Below, piece after piece: positions 33,067 to 43,776 of a stretch of DNA of 64,000 nt. The stretch comes from Proteles cristata cristata (lineage: Eukaryota > Chordata > Mammalia > Carnivora > Hyaenidae): the NCBI GenBank assembly GCA_017311185.1, contig JAESUZ010003487.1:372001-436000 (forward strand), in the 5' to 3' direction. The notes beneath the pieces are model-generated. The model made no database searches. It was not told where the DNA came from and saw nothing but the letters and a program-made list of their open reading frames with translations. Both the position numbers and the translations under genes were made by a program. Numbering within the stretch: the first letter of the stretch is position 1; each line of letters opens with the position of its first letter.

Positions 33067-33180
33067 AAGAGAGTATATTTACTTGCTGTTGAGTTTTAAG
33101 AATTCTCTATATATTCCGGACACAAATCATTTGCCAGACTTGATGATCTGCAAATATTTTCTCCCAGGAAAAACAGTCTC
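33067..33180 (-). mobile_element. Old L1 fragment, antisense
   Basis: TTGAGTTTTAAGAATTCTCT, TATATTCCGGACACAAATCA and CTGCAAATATTTTCTCCCAG are the inverse of L1 ORF2 near its 3' end, the same segment seen at about 36,060-36,145. Confidence 0.8.
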
Positions 33181-34583
33181 CTGTCATCTATAGGTCTATA
33201 ATGTCAGGGAGGAGACGGAAGTGCCATCCTGACTCCAGCTTCATTCCTTCCATTTTTATCAGTGGGCCCAGGGCACCCTTCCTTAAGGAATCCAGGCCTT
33301 GCCAACCTGGATTGGCAGGTTGGGTCTATTATGCCTCTTTTTATTTCCTTGACAGTCTGGGTCTATTATGTATCTGATGGATACAAAAAAATCCCAAGAC
33401 AGCCAGTTTACTGAAAAAAAAAAAAAATCCCAAATAGACATTTTAAATTTTAACTGCCGTCCAGACCAGTGAGTCTGTAGTTAGTCTAGATACTGTGGCA
33501 GTTCAAATAATGCAAATAATATGGACACTATAATGCAATTTCCCCAGGGAATAGCTACACTTCCCTTCCCCTCTTTATTTTTTTTAATATAATACCTGTG
33601 TCTGAATTCACAGGCGGTCACTCATTTTTAGCACCAACATGGAAATGAGGTAAGCATTATATATCCATATGCTGGTAGGGTCTCTTTCAAAATTCAGTGC
33701 AGACACCCCCTACCACATAGCAGGGCTTACTTTCCACAGAAGCTCAATGGGTATACAATTTGCATAAAGTTTTAAAATGCCTGGATCAACCACTACATTT
33801 TTAAAGACTGATGTATTAGCTGAATAATGACCTCATGAAAACCATCTTAGCATGAGGTCGCACACTTTTTAGTTGATATTTGAATGTTGAGAAAATTTCT
33901 TCTAGAAATTTCACTGACCCAAATATCCCCAAAAGGAAAAATCAGCCATGGTATCATTTATTGTGGGGAAATAGGTTCAAGAATTCCTTATACTTACATA
34001 AATGTCTTAGAAAAAAGCTTAGGGCAGAAAGCCGCCACCACGGGGTGAAAGTGCCGAGGTTAGCTGATGAGATATTGTAATGGGATCACGGGTAACTTGT
34101 TATATCACCTGCAGGAAATTACTTTCCATCTGGCACCAATATACTATTGTACTTTGATCACAAACTCCACTTGGCCACCCAGATCCTTTGCTTCCACACA
34201 CATTAATGATTACCGTCTCATTGTTTTCTTCATGTTCACCATGTGGGTAAGATCTTGTGACCTCAATAAATACAGAAACAAAAACCCTATTCAGGGCTCT
34301 TGTCTCCTCCTGGACATTAGCCTCTCTTGTATTCAATTCTGCATCTGCTCTCTTGCTGGAAAACTCCAGACTCATAGTCTGTGACAATTTATAGTCATTG
34401 GGAAGCCTCTGTAAGAAGGAGGATATCCCTGTATCAGGGCCACAGATAAGTCTCCATCTTTATGCTTCTTTTATTCAGGATGTGGACTTCCATGGAGGCT
34501 CAGATTTTCCAGCTTTTAGAGAGGTAGTTCTCTAGAAAGGCCCATGTATTTATCTTAAAAGAGTTGAGCTGATTTTCTAGGAT
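33181..34583. other. Single-copy DNA, nothing recognised
   Basis: The word GGGTCTATTATG occurs twice, at about 33,324 and 33,359. Overlapping frames at 34067-34384 (plus) and 34100-34387 (minus) lack domains. Confidence 0.45.
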
Positions 34584-34599
34584 CTCTTTTTATTTATTT

Positions 34600-34820
34600 A
34601 AAAAATATATGTTTTTAATGTTTATTTTTGAGAGAGAGAAAGAGAAAGAGAGAGAGAGTGAGAGAACGAGCAGGGGAGAGGCAGAGAGAGAGGGAGACAC
34701 AGAATCCCCAACAGGTCCTGCACTATCAGTGTGGAGCCAAATGCAGGGCTCATAATCACAAACCATGAGATCATGACCTGAGCCAAAGTTGGACGTTTAA
34801 CCGACTGAGCCACCAGTCAC
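34600..34820 (-). mobile_element. Carnivore SINE (left arm of inverted pair)
   Basis: Inverse SINE. The exact 16-bp TSD CTCTTTTTATTTATTT is at 34584-34599 and 34821-34836. It lies 28 bp from an oppositely oriented SINE. Confidence 0.96.
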
Positions 34821-34848
34821 CTCTTTTTATTTATTTTAAATTAGGAGC

Positions 34849-35060
34849 AGTGGGTCACCTGGGTTGCTCAGTCGGTTAAGCGTCCAACTTCAGATCAGGT
34901 CATGATGTCACGGTCCATGGGTTCAAGCCCTGCATTGCAATCTGTACTGACAGCTCAGGGCATGGAAGCTGCTTTGGATTCTGCATCTTCCTCTCTGCTC
35001 CTCCTTTGCTTGTGCTCTCTCTCTCTCTCTCAAAAATGAATAAACATTAAAAAGTTTTTA
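34849..35060 (+). mobile_element. Carnivore SINE (right arm of inverted pair)
   Basis: GGGTCACCTGGGTTGCTCAG head, GTTCAAGCCC B box, (TC)n and A-rich tail. TAAATTAGGA before and TAAATTAAGA after are a probable TSD. Confidence 0.94.
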
Positions 35061-35094
35061 AAAATAAATTAAGAAAGTAAAATGAGTTTTGTTT

Positions 35095-35290
35095 TGGTGA
35101 TCAATTCTATGAATTTTAACAAATATGTATATTCATGGAACTACCATCACAATCAGGATACGGAAGAACTGCATGATGCCCCAATACTCCACTTAGTAGT
35201 CACACCATCCCTCACTCCCGGCCTCTGGCAAAACTGAGTTGATCTCCAACATCAGTCTGCCTTTTATAGAATGTCCTATAAATCCCTTAG
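35095..35290 (-). mobile_element. Old L1-associated 3' UTR fragment
   Basis: AATTTTAACAAATATGTATA, CATCACAATCAGGATACGGA, CCTCTGGCAAAACTGA and GCCTTTTATAGAATGTCCTA resemble an L1M 3' UTR read antisense. Family uncertain. Confidence 0.5.
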
Positions 35291-35582
35291 TTGAAAATTG
35301 TCTAAATGTTTTTCTCATGGTTAGACTTGGGTTCTGGTTTTATGGTAGGAAGGCCAAAAAGGAAAAAATGCTATTTCCATTGTATCATAGCCTAGTAATA
35401 ACACGGCTTATCTATGTTGATGTTACCCTGGATCGCCTGGCTGAGGTAGTGTTTACCCACTTCTCCTTTCCTTACTGTAGTCTTTGGGAAGGAGTCATTA
35501 TGTGCACCTCTCCACTAAGTAGTGGAGAGTTATACTCTTCCTCCTTGAGAGTGGACTAGCCACAGATGTCATGTAGAATTTT

Positions 35583-36225
35583 GCTTTTTCATAGAAATAT
35601 AATTGAAATACAATATCATGTTACAGGTGTACAACATAGTGATTCTTCCTTTATATACATTGCAAAACGATCACTATCGTAAGTTGTTACTATCTGTCAC
35701 CATACGAAGTTAATATGAGATTACTGACTATATTCTTCATGCTGTGCAATATATTTCCCATGACTTATTTGTCTTGTAAGTGGGAGTTTGTGCCTCTTCA
35801 TCTCCATCATCCATTTTGCTTACCCCCAACCCTCTTCTCTGGCAACTATCAATCAGTCTGCTCTCTGTTTCTATTAGTCTAGTTTAATTTTGTTTTGTTT
35901 TTAGATTCTACATATAAGTGAAATGATATGGTATTTGTCTTTCTCCATCTGGCTTATTTCACTTAGTCTAATACCCTCAAGGTCCATCTATGTTGTCACA
36001 AATGCCAAGATTTCATGCTTTTTTTTTATTGCTGTTGCCCATTTTTTAATTGAGTGTTTACTTGTGAGTTTTAATAGTTCTCCAGATGTCCTGCGTACAA
36101 ATCCTTTGTCAGAAACGTGAATTGCAAATATTTACTCCCAGTTGCTGGCCTCTCTTTCTATTTTCTTAATAGCAGCTTTTGTAAGGAAAGGTTTTAAATT
36201 TTACTGAGGTCCAAATTTTCCATTG
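35583..36225 (-). mobile_element. Old L1M 3' end, antisense
   Basis: CATGTTACAGGTGTACAACA, CCCCAACCCTCTTCTCTGGC, TTCTACATATAAGTGAAATG, then GGTCCATCTATGTTGTCACA give the inverse L1M 3' UTR. From about 36,040 the sequence jumps to a more upstream ORF2 part (TTCTCCAGATGTCCTGCGTA), implying an internal deletion. Confidence 0.82.
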
Positions 36226-36974
36226 TCGGTCCTCCAGAAAGCCAGAAAGCTGGGGCTCTACTCCCATCTTCAGCAACTGCACTCACGTTCCAGGCTAACT
36301 GGAGGGAAGCCAGAGAGAGGTGGGTTCTGAGTACCTCTTTGGGGCCATAGCTCTTCAGACCAGAGAAAAAGGTTATTCTCCCTCAGGGTTTTAGGCATCT
36401 GTAGACCCCGTGCAGCAGCTGCTGTGGAACTGGGCCATGACCGAATTGAGAGAAAAACCTGTGAGTAGTCCTATTTGTTCATCTTGAGTCTGAACTTTGA
36501 TTCCAGGCTGTACAATACTAGATGGAAATGGGAAAGTTGTTGCCATTGATGGTGCTCCAACTTCTAACCTTCTTCCCCAATCTGCCTGCTACCATTTACT
36601 TTGCAGAGTCTTCTAATAGTGGCTCCATGTATATGGCCCAGGCTTTATAGCTTCAAGTCCAGGTGGGCTTAAATTAGTCTAAAGGAGAATTCTGGGCCAT
36701 TCTTAGGTTTCATGGGGGTAGCACTTGACCTGCAGACTCCTCCCCACATATAACAGGTGCAAAGTAGCAGGGCTCCCAATTCCAGTTCTCACAGATTCAA
36801 ATAAGTAGAAAAGCACCGAAAGTATCTTTCTTAATGGGTATTGTGTTGGATGCTTAGAGATCAAAAATCTTAGGAAGTGTTTTTAAGATAGAATTTTGAT
36901 AGGATGAATAACCAATTCTCCCTTTTACCCACATTTAGGAATAACTTGATCCAAACTGTTCCTGTTATTCTGCA
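36226..36974. other. Single-copy DNA, nothing recognised
   Basis: No repeat or exon assigned. Confidence 0.45.
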
Positions 36975-37085
36975 CTATATAGTGGAAAGAGCTTGAGATC
37001 TGGCACTGAAGGCTTAATGCTAGTCTTGGACTCTTATTAGCTATGGGGCAAGTCAATTAAGCTTACTGAATCTGTTAGCCTTAGA
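36975..37085 (+). mobile_element. MIR SINE, 5' half
   Basis: AGTGGAAAGAGCTTGAGATC, CTCTTATTAGCTATGGGGCA and AGTCAATTAAGCTTACTGAA follow the MIR head and core. Confidence 0.72.
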
Positions 37086-37144
37086 ATGAGACAGTGTCAA
37101 ATAAAACTCTGCAACTGAAAAGCTTCGTAGTCGGTTATATCTTC

Positions 37145-37320
37145 TTCTTATAAGTTCCCATGACATCTGTACTTTTCACTGTGTAACACTCATCCCAACT
37201 GTAAACTACTTGTTAAATGACTCTCCGGACTAGACTATAAGCTCCGTGAAGTTAGGCACTGTATTTGCCTGCTATCTTCCCAAAGCACAGAAGTTGCTAA
37301 GCAAAGATCTGATTAACTGC
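37145..37320 (+). mobile_element. L2 LINE, 3' end
   Basis: GACTATAAGCTCCGTGAAGT and GGCACTGTATTTGCCTGC correspond to the L2 'TAGACTGTAAGCTCC.TGAGGGCAGGGACTGT' block. Confidence 0.75.
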
Positions 37321-39247
37321 ACTGTTATACAAGTGATGTTGCTAAAGTCATTATAATATCATTATTCTGTTATATATCTAATGGCAGATTGTGCTCATTG
37401 ACATAAACTCATGGTCAGTAAGAACCAAAGAAAGCTTTAAGACAAAGGAAATAATTAATTAATGAAACATAATTTTCTGGGGAAAAGATGGATTTCCACC
37501 ATGACTCCTACTAGCAAAAATCATTATCCTATTCAAAGATTCAAGTTTGCTCTCAAGACAATCCTTAAAGAGGAAATTACAGCAACCTTACAGTGTGGGG
37601 AGGCAGGAAAGGAACACAGAGGTAATACTTCAAATAGAATATTGATAATATTCTAGATCTTGAATTGGTTGGTGGGTTCGTGGGTCCTTATTACTATGTT
37701 TTTTCTTTACATGCACATTTATATTATCTTTTTGTATGTACCAAGTATACTTATTAGAAAAATCTTAAGCTATATCATGGTTTAGAGGGTCTAAAATATT
37801 ACTTCCCTAATCTGAATAGTTCTAGGCAATAAGTAATGGGTTGGATCCTAAGTATTTAGATCTGTAGGGTTGGAAATAGAAATAGCACAAAATCCACCAT
37901 AGCATAATAAAGTATTAGAAACCAAATCAAGGACAGCTTGTTCTTCTAATGGATTTATGTGTGCAACCAATTGTCCAGCACAGGGAAAAGTTGTAAGGAT
38001 CTGTTGAAACTATTCTGATAGAGATATGTTGAATGATGTAAAATCATCTTACTGGCTAGTCACCTCAGCAATTTTCTTAATAGTAAACCCCTCTAAAAAA
38101 GCCCCTTTGTATTTTGCAAGTTCATGAGATGTAAATGGATGATTAAATAAATATCCAGGATGTTAACAAAATTATGACAAAAAATTTCAATTCATTTTAA
38201 ACTAAGACAACCTACTCACACTTTTCATCAGTATTATTTGTTCCAAGATTCTTGTTTACCCCTTCCTTGAATTTTTTTTTATCTTACTGTCTTCTGAGCA
38301 CCACCCTATTGTCTACTTTTCATTGCAATTTCACACTTGACCAAAGAATAGGGGAGCTGAACAAAGCTGTTGATACGTAAATAACAGCTTTGAAGATGGA
38401 AGTACCAGATTGTTCCTAAACAGAGTAAAATTGCAGTTGCTTTCATTGAATGTCTCAATATATAATTTCAATGGCTTTCTAAAATAAAAAGTGTATCATC
38501 TATGTTTGAGTTTTTACTGAGCATGAGAATATTATAGTAGGCTGATAATCATCCTAATAATTTCCTTTGCTTTTAAAAATAACTTCTATATTCTCCCCAA
38601 AATATGTTGGTTTCAACATCTTTGCATTTGCAAATGCAAAGAATTTCATTTATAAAACTAGAACCTAAGTAATCTTCCTTCATGACAATCATTTCCACAT
38701 CTGTGTGTCTTACCATTCTTGATTTTAACAAATCCGAGGTACCCTTTAAAATACCTCACTAACCCATTAAGATGATATCACGTTTCTCCTGGAATTGTGG
38801 TCAAGTAAACCTTTACTTGGAATGGACTGGAATGCTGGAGAGGGCATGATACTGAGGCTACAAGATAATAAAATTTAGCTGGAAGAAAATTCAGTTTTCT
38901 GGATGGTTAGTCGACATAATGCTTAGAAACATTTGGGTGATTCAATTTTGTAGCTTTCAATCTAGAAGTCAGCTGTCATGTGATCATCATCTTCCACAGA
39001 GTTCTTCAGGTCAGCGCAGACCTAGCAATCATAGAAAGATGTATTGCAGCTCCTTCAAAGAGTGTTGTAATCATTTGCAGGCTACACCTCACAGCTGTCA
39101 CACATGTTGGGAAACGGGGAAGACAGAGATTCTGTGAACTGCTCAAGGTCATACAGAAAACCAGTACATAAGGGCACACATCTCCTTGCTCATTATGCAG
39201 TAAGACATTAAGTTTTTGACACCATCTTCCCACTAAGTCGCCTAGTT
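37321..39247. other. Single-copy AT-rich DNA with a perfect palindrome
   Basis: Holds the 24-bp palindrome at 38619-38642 and a possible old MIR remnant near 39,030-39,150. No gene is visible. Confidence 0.45.
38619..38642. promoter_or_regulatory. 24-bp perfect palindrome with octamer-like words
   Basis: The half-site TCTTTGCATTTG is followed at once by its exact reverse complement. Each half holds ATGCAAA on one strand, and the centre is ATTTGCAAAT, so it looks like two abutting POU/octamer-type half sites. Function inferred. Confidence 0.4.
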
Positions 39248-39248
39248 T

Positions 39249-39282
<34 letters not shown>

Positions 39283-39301
39283 AGTGCGCGCGTGCGCGCG
39301 C
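39249..39301. repeat. (TG)n-(CG)n alternating tract
   Basis: About 13 TG units run into CGCGCGCGAGTGCGCGCGTG and CGCGCGC. Alternating purine-pyrimidine continues almost unbroken for 53 bp and has many CpGs, a classic Z-DNA-prone sequence. Confidence 0.95.
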
Positions 39302-39979
39302 TATTTGCTGGTAGACAAAGAATATTTTGAAAAGTTGACAGTCGCCTCTGATTCTAAATGTCAAAGACATCAAAGTTCTATTAATGACCACTCTCAACTG
39401 GACAAGAGGGTGAGCCAGAGTTGTTGCCTTTTCCCACTGGTTTTCATAATATTTACGTCATTTGTGCAAAGCAACATTTGTCAGCCGTCGGCAAATATCC
39501 AGCTTGTGCTCAGCAGAGGATAGAGCAGGGTTGCGACAACCGTCAGCTAGGAAGGCAGCACACAGAAATGCTCGGAAAAGGTCAGTGTGAGGCCTAGAGG
39601 TGGCCATGTGAATCTGTAATACTTGTGTAATGATGCCTTAAATTCCATAGCTCTAGTCTACTATGAAATTCAAGCAACGAGCACTGCTTCTTCGTTACCC
39701 AAGCAATCTGAATTGTCCTCAGGACTGGCACACAGAATAAGCGACTGATTACAAATCTGATTTGAGAGTTCTAATGTGTAATAAAGAATTTGAGTCGCCT
39801 TTGTCCTTGGTTCTTGGGAGGAAGCCTCTAAACCCCTGGAATTTCCAGAGTGACAGGGGTGTCATTGCTGTTATTCATGGTGGGTCCCTGAGACCTTACG
39901 TGATGGTTTATGCTAATGAGGCGAGGCAGGATGGGGGCTGGCTATGCCAGAAAGACCGACTGCACCGTTAGAGGATGGA
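39302..39979. other. Single-copy DNA, nothing recognised
   Basis: Open frame at 39248-39523 begins inside the dinucleotide tract. No domains and no repeats assigned. Confidence 0.45.
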
Positions 39980-40490
39980 AGCTTTGAGCCAGACAATATC
40001 AGATCCGCCTCTGGAGAGGGTAGGGACACTGGCGATTGAGTTCAGCGTCCTGGCCAATGAACTGATCAATCACGCCCACTTAAGGACACCTCGGTAAACG
40101 CTTGGGACACTGAGGTTTGGGTGAGCTTTCCTGGATGGCAACTGTCTGCATATGGTCGCATATCAATGTGCTAACTGGGTAATGCATTCCTGCTAATGAC
40201 AGAAGTTTCATGCTGGGAATCTTGCCAGCCTTTGCCCCGTGTGTCTCTTCTGATTTGTATCCTTTTGCTATAATAAAACTGAAATCATAAGCGCAGTGCT
40301 TCTAGTGAGATCTGTGAGTCCGTCTGGTGAATTATCAAACCTGACAGGGTAGTGGGAATGCCTAAATTTGCAGCCAGCTGGTCAGAAGTGAGGGTGGCCC
40401 TGGGGATTCCCACACTTGTGGCAGCTGTCTGGCGTGAAACCAGTCTGTGGAGGGCTGTGCCCTTAACCCTGGAGCGTCTAGGAGTACAGA
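39980..40490 (+). mobile_element. Probable old LTR, family uncertain
   Basis: CCAATGAACTGATCAATCAC, then TTTGTATCCTTTTGCTATAA with poly(A) signal AATAAA (40272-40277), AGATCTGTGAGTCCGTCTGG and CAGCTGGTCAGAAGTGAGGG resemble a common mammalian LTR 3' part. I cannot name it with confidence. No internal retroviral genes are attached. Confidence 0.45.
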
Positions 40491-40620
40491 AGCCCTAAAA
40501 TACCCAAGTCCATTCTCTCCCTCATTTCCTCCTTCTTAATTAACACTGCACATATTTTTAGGATAGAAAACTCCTTATCTTACATTTATTTTATTAATGC
40601 AGTTTTAAGGTTGCTCACTT

Positions 40621-40980
40621 CACTCCGATCTTGCCAGGGATACGCTTGGTTTCCTTCTCAAGGTGGGTGGGTGGTTGGCACCAGATCTCTCTGGGCGGGT
40701 TAGGGGGAAGGGAGCCCGATATGCATATTTAATCCAGGAGGTAAAGAGAAAGCTGTGGCAGCCAAGCGTTGGCTTCTTGTCGCCTGTGTTCCACGTCTCT
40801 TCGGTCAAACAGGAGCACAGAGCTGAACGCCGTGGGCAGGAGCTGCAGCCGGATGAGGGCCACCTGGCAGGACTGAGGGGATCAGCGCAAACAGAGTCAA
40901 ATCCCGACACCTTTCACGGCCAAGGGGGCGTCAGGACCCGCTTGTCTTTGTGACTTTCTCCCGTCACGGTGCGTTAGGTT
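40621..40980. promoter_or_regulatory. CpG-enriched patch, possible orphan CpG island
   Basis: By hand count 19 CpGs in 360 bp of GC-rich, non-repeat DNA, far above the rest of the window outside the GT/CG tract. Contains ATGCATAT (40,721) and a CTCF-like CCAAGGGGGCG (40,920-40,930). Frames of 96 codons are open on both strands (40620-40910 and 40663-40953), as expected from GC-rich composition. Confidence 0.4.
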
Positions 40981-41029
40981 CCAGGCACACGGGCCTTCTG
41001 CCTACCCCTCCACCACTGAGTTTGCTCCT

Positions 41030-41415
41030 GCTCCAGGCCCGTGTTCTCTCTACGGAATGCTCCTCCCTCAGCAACTCATATGGTGGCCCCTTCTCAGCAC
41101 GGACGGTTTATCGCCAACCTCACTTCCTCCCACAGGTATCCCTCCGCCATTCTGGGTGAGGCACCACCGCCCTGAGGCCCACGCTGCGGCTCCTTCCTGG
41201 CCTATTGCTCGGTGAATTTCCTTCAGGGCACTTGTTGGTGCAGATATTATATTACTTACTTACTTGGTTACAAGCTTGTTTCCCGTTTCTACCTTTTCCA
41301 CACATACAGCTCTAACACAAGCACAGATGACAGGGGCTTTGCATATCTTCTTTACACTGTATTCTTGGCCCACGGAACGGGAGCTGGAGGCTCTTGGTGA
41401 ATGAATGACTGAATA
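41030..41415 (+). mobile_element. L2 LINE, 3' end
   Basis: TCTCTACGGAATGCTCCTCC, CAGGGCACTTGTTGGTGCAG, GACAGGGGCTTTGCATATCT and the terminal TTGGTGAATGAATGACTGAA match L2 3' sequence. Confidence 0.75.
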
Positions 41416-41641
41416 AAAGGATCCACCAGGTGCTCTCACTGAGGAAAGTGGTATGAGGACTACAGGAAATGTATACGGCTGGTTTTCTTTTAAAGGAACC
41501 TGAGAAATGGAGGCATATAAACATAAGGCGAGAACTCTAGCTATTTCTGTGGCTGCTTCTGCTTTCTAATGTGTGGTTCAAGATCGTGTCCTTGGCCTTC
41601 TCTTTTTCCTGCTTTCTGGACCTCTCTCTGTCCAGACTTTA

Positions 41642-41905
41642 TTTTTTTACTTGCTTGTTTTTTATATTTTTAATGTTTTTATTTATTTTGAGAGAGGGAG
41701 TGCGACCAGGGGAGGAGCAGAGAGGGAGAGAGAGAATTCCAAGCAGGCTGTGAGCATTATCAGCACAGAGCCAGACGCAGGGCTCAAACTTAAACCGTGA
41801 AATCATGATGCGGGACCCAAACTTACAAACTGTGAGATCCTAACCTGAGCTAAAATCAGGAGTCTGATGCTTAACCCACTGAACCACTCTGGCATCCCTA
41901 CCTGC
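41642..41905 (-). mobile_element. Carnivore SINE with internal duplication
   Basis: Inverse SINE. TSD CCAGACTTTA is at 41632-41641 and 41906-41915. Two diverged tandem copies of the B-box region are present: CTCAAACTTAAACCGTGAAATC and CCCAAACTTACAAACTGTGA, about 41,783-41,850. The extra segment makes it longer than its relatives. Confidence 0.92.
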
Positions 41906-41915
41906 CCAGACTTTA

Positions 41916-42753
41916 AACGGTATCTTATGCAGCTGATTCCTAAATTTTTCCATGTAGTCTTAGCAAAATATAATAGGCCTGTTGTCTTACTCTCGTTTTT
42001 AAAAATTAACATTGCCTCCCAGGAAACATAAAGTAGAGGCAAAAAAAATTAGCAAAAAATGTAGAGGAAAAGAAGATTCAGGGCTTTAAAATATGCTAAA
42101 ATTATACCACAAAATATAAGACCATATTAAGTAAGGGAAGAATACTTAAGAGTGTGATTATTTTCTTATATTATTTTTAGGGCACAGTTTTATTGAGATT
42201 TCACTAGATGTGATTGATAAGTTTTAAAGGGTATTTGGATTTGTAAAATAACAAGTAAAAATTATAGGGAATGTGATAGTATGTATACAATGTGTCATAA
42301 TTTAGCTGTAGTGTTAAAGATAGAATAAAAATCAATGATTGGTTGCCTCTCTTGGAAGGAAAAAAATACAGAAAGCAAAGAATTTAAAATGAATTAAAAT
42401 TTATCCAATTTAGAATCATTTAAAAATGCCATAGGCCTGGTGCCAAGGAATATTCTTGGATTGGAATTTGTTCAACACCCTAAATTTAACCAGCTGCAAT
42501 TCCTTTATAAGTGCCTTCCAATACAACTCTTTGAAACAGAGGGTGTGTTTTTAAAGGGAAATTGGCATTCTATCTGAAAAATGGAACAAAACCTCCCTGG
42601 GATATTTACCTTCTAGATAAACAGATGCAAAAAAAAAAAAAAATATGTTCAGCATATATTAGAAAAGGTACAGGTCATAGTTAGGGATGACATAAAAAAG
42701 GGTAGTCATGTGTTTTCACTGGGCCATAACTACTTAGGCCAGTGCCACACTTA
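41916..42753. other. AT-rich DNA, nothing recognised
   Basis: Very AT-rich. TTTTATTGAGATTTCACTAG near 42,191 faintly recalls an L1 3' UTR but is too short to assign. Confidence 0.4.
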
Positions 42754-42767
42754 TAGATAGGCAACTT

Positions 42768-42982
42768 AAAAAAAACGTTTTTAATTTTTTTTCTTTCTTT
42801 TCTTTCTTTTTTTTTTTTATTTAGGAGAGAGAGAGAGCATAAGCGGGGGGGTGGGTGGGGGAGGGGCGGGGGACAAAGGAAGGGGGACAGAGGATCCAAA
42901 GCAGGCTCTGTGCTGACAGCAGCGAGCCCGATGCGAGGCTCAAATTCACATACCATGAGATCATGACCTGAGCTGAAGTCCC
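42768..42982 (-). mobile_element. 5'-truncated carnivore SINE
   Basis: Inverse SINE that stops at GAGCTGAAGTC and lacks about 36 bp of head, including the A box. The exact TSD TAGATAGGCAACTT (42754-42767 and 42983-42996) abuts both ends, so truncation happened at insertion. A G-rich stretch occupies 42,844-42,890. Confidence 0.94.
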
Positions 42983-43034
42983 TAGATAGGCAACTTTAAT
43001 GCCTAATATTCATAAGGGAGTATCTTAGTATTTC

Positions 43035-43130
43035 TCAGATTAGAATATACTGGAGCTGTAAGAGACCTTGTAGAATGTCTAGTTGCAATACAAGAACTTC
43101 ATTTTATAAATGAGCAGACAGAGGCCTTCA
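43035..43130 (+). mobile_element. MIR3-type fragment
   Basis: GGAGCTGTAAGAGACCTTGT, CTTCATTTTATAAATGAGCA and CAGAGGCC match the MIR3 core block. Confidence 0.65.
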
Positions 43131-43269
43131 ATCTAATCCTTGTAAGGGACAAAGCTCCCCACGGCTCCCTCCCCTCACCGCAGGTCTCACCTGGTACCCA
43201 TGTCCTCATTTATTCATTCCACAGATATTTATGGACATAGACTGCACTTCATTAAAAATCAAATATGAC

Positions 43270-43514
43270 CGGGGTGCCTGGGTGGCTCAGTCGGTTAAGC
43301 ATCCAACTTCGACTCAGGTCATGATCTCACAGTTCATGGGTTTGAGCCCTGCGTCAGGCTCTGTGCTGACAGCTAGCTCAGAGCTTGAAGCCTGTTTCAG
43401 ATTCTGTGTTTCCCTCTCTCTCTGCTCCTCCCCTGCTCATGCTGTCTGTTTCTCTCTCTCTCTCTCTCTCTCTCAGAAATAAATAAAACATTAAAGAAAA
43501 TTTTTAAAAAAAGA
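43270..43514 (+). mobile_element. Carnivore SINE, younger subfamily
   Basis: Complete: GGGGTGCCTGGGTGGCTCAG head, GGTTTGAGCCC B box with one change, AGCCTGTTTCAGATTCTGTG, (TC)n, A-rich tail. ATTAAAAAT lies near both ends but the TSD is imperfect. Confidence 0.95.
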
Positions 43515-43663
43515 TTAAAAATATAAGACTTAACATTTGTTATCTGTCTGAAAGGTGCTCCTGGTAGAATGACACAAAGCCCATACCATGTTTCCAGTCC
43601 TAAGAACATATGGACTGAGCTAGTACAGATTCACCCCAATTCCAATGGTAAGCATTTATACAA

Positions 43664-43776
43664 ATGCTACAAAAAAAGGTAACCATCTTTTTTGGAAAAA
43701 ATGCTACAAAAAAGGTAACCATCTTTTTTGGAAAAAATGCTACAAAAAAAAGTAACCATCTTTTTTGGAAAATGCA
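43664..43776. repeat. 37-bp minisatellite, three copies
   Basis: Unit ATGCTACAAAAAAAGGTAAC + CATCTTTTTTGGAAAAA, starting at 43664, 43701 and 43737. Differences are almost only A-run lengths, so the array is young. Confidence 0.95.

Noticed and set aside
40620..40953. 96-codon frames open on both strands
   Set aside because: A CpG/GC-rich patch has few stops on either strand. No domain and no homology signal visible, so kept only as a regulatory candidate.
43664..43776. Regular repeats that could suggest a CRISPR array
   Set aside because: Head-to-tail 37-bp units with no spacers, in mammalian DNA: a minisatellite.
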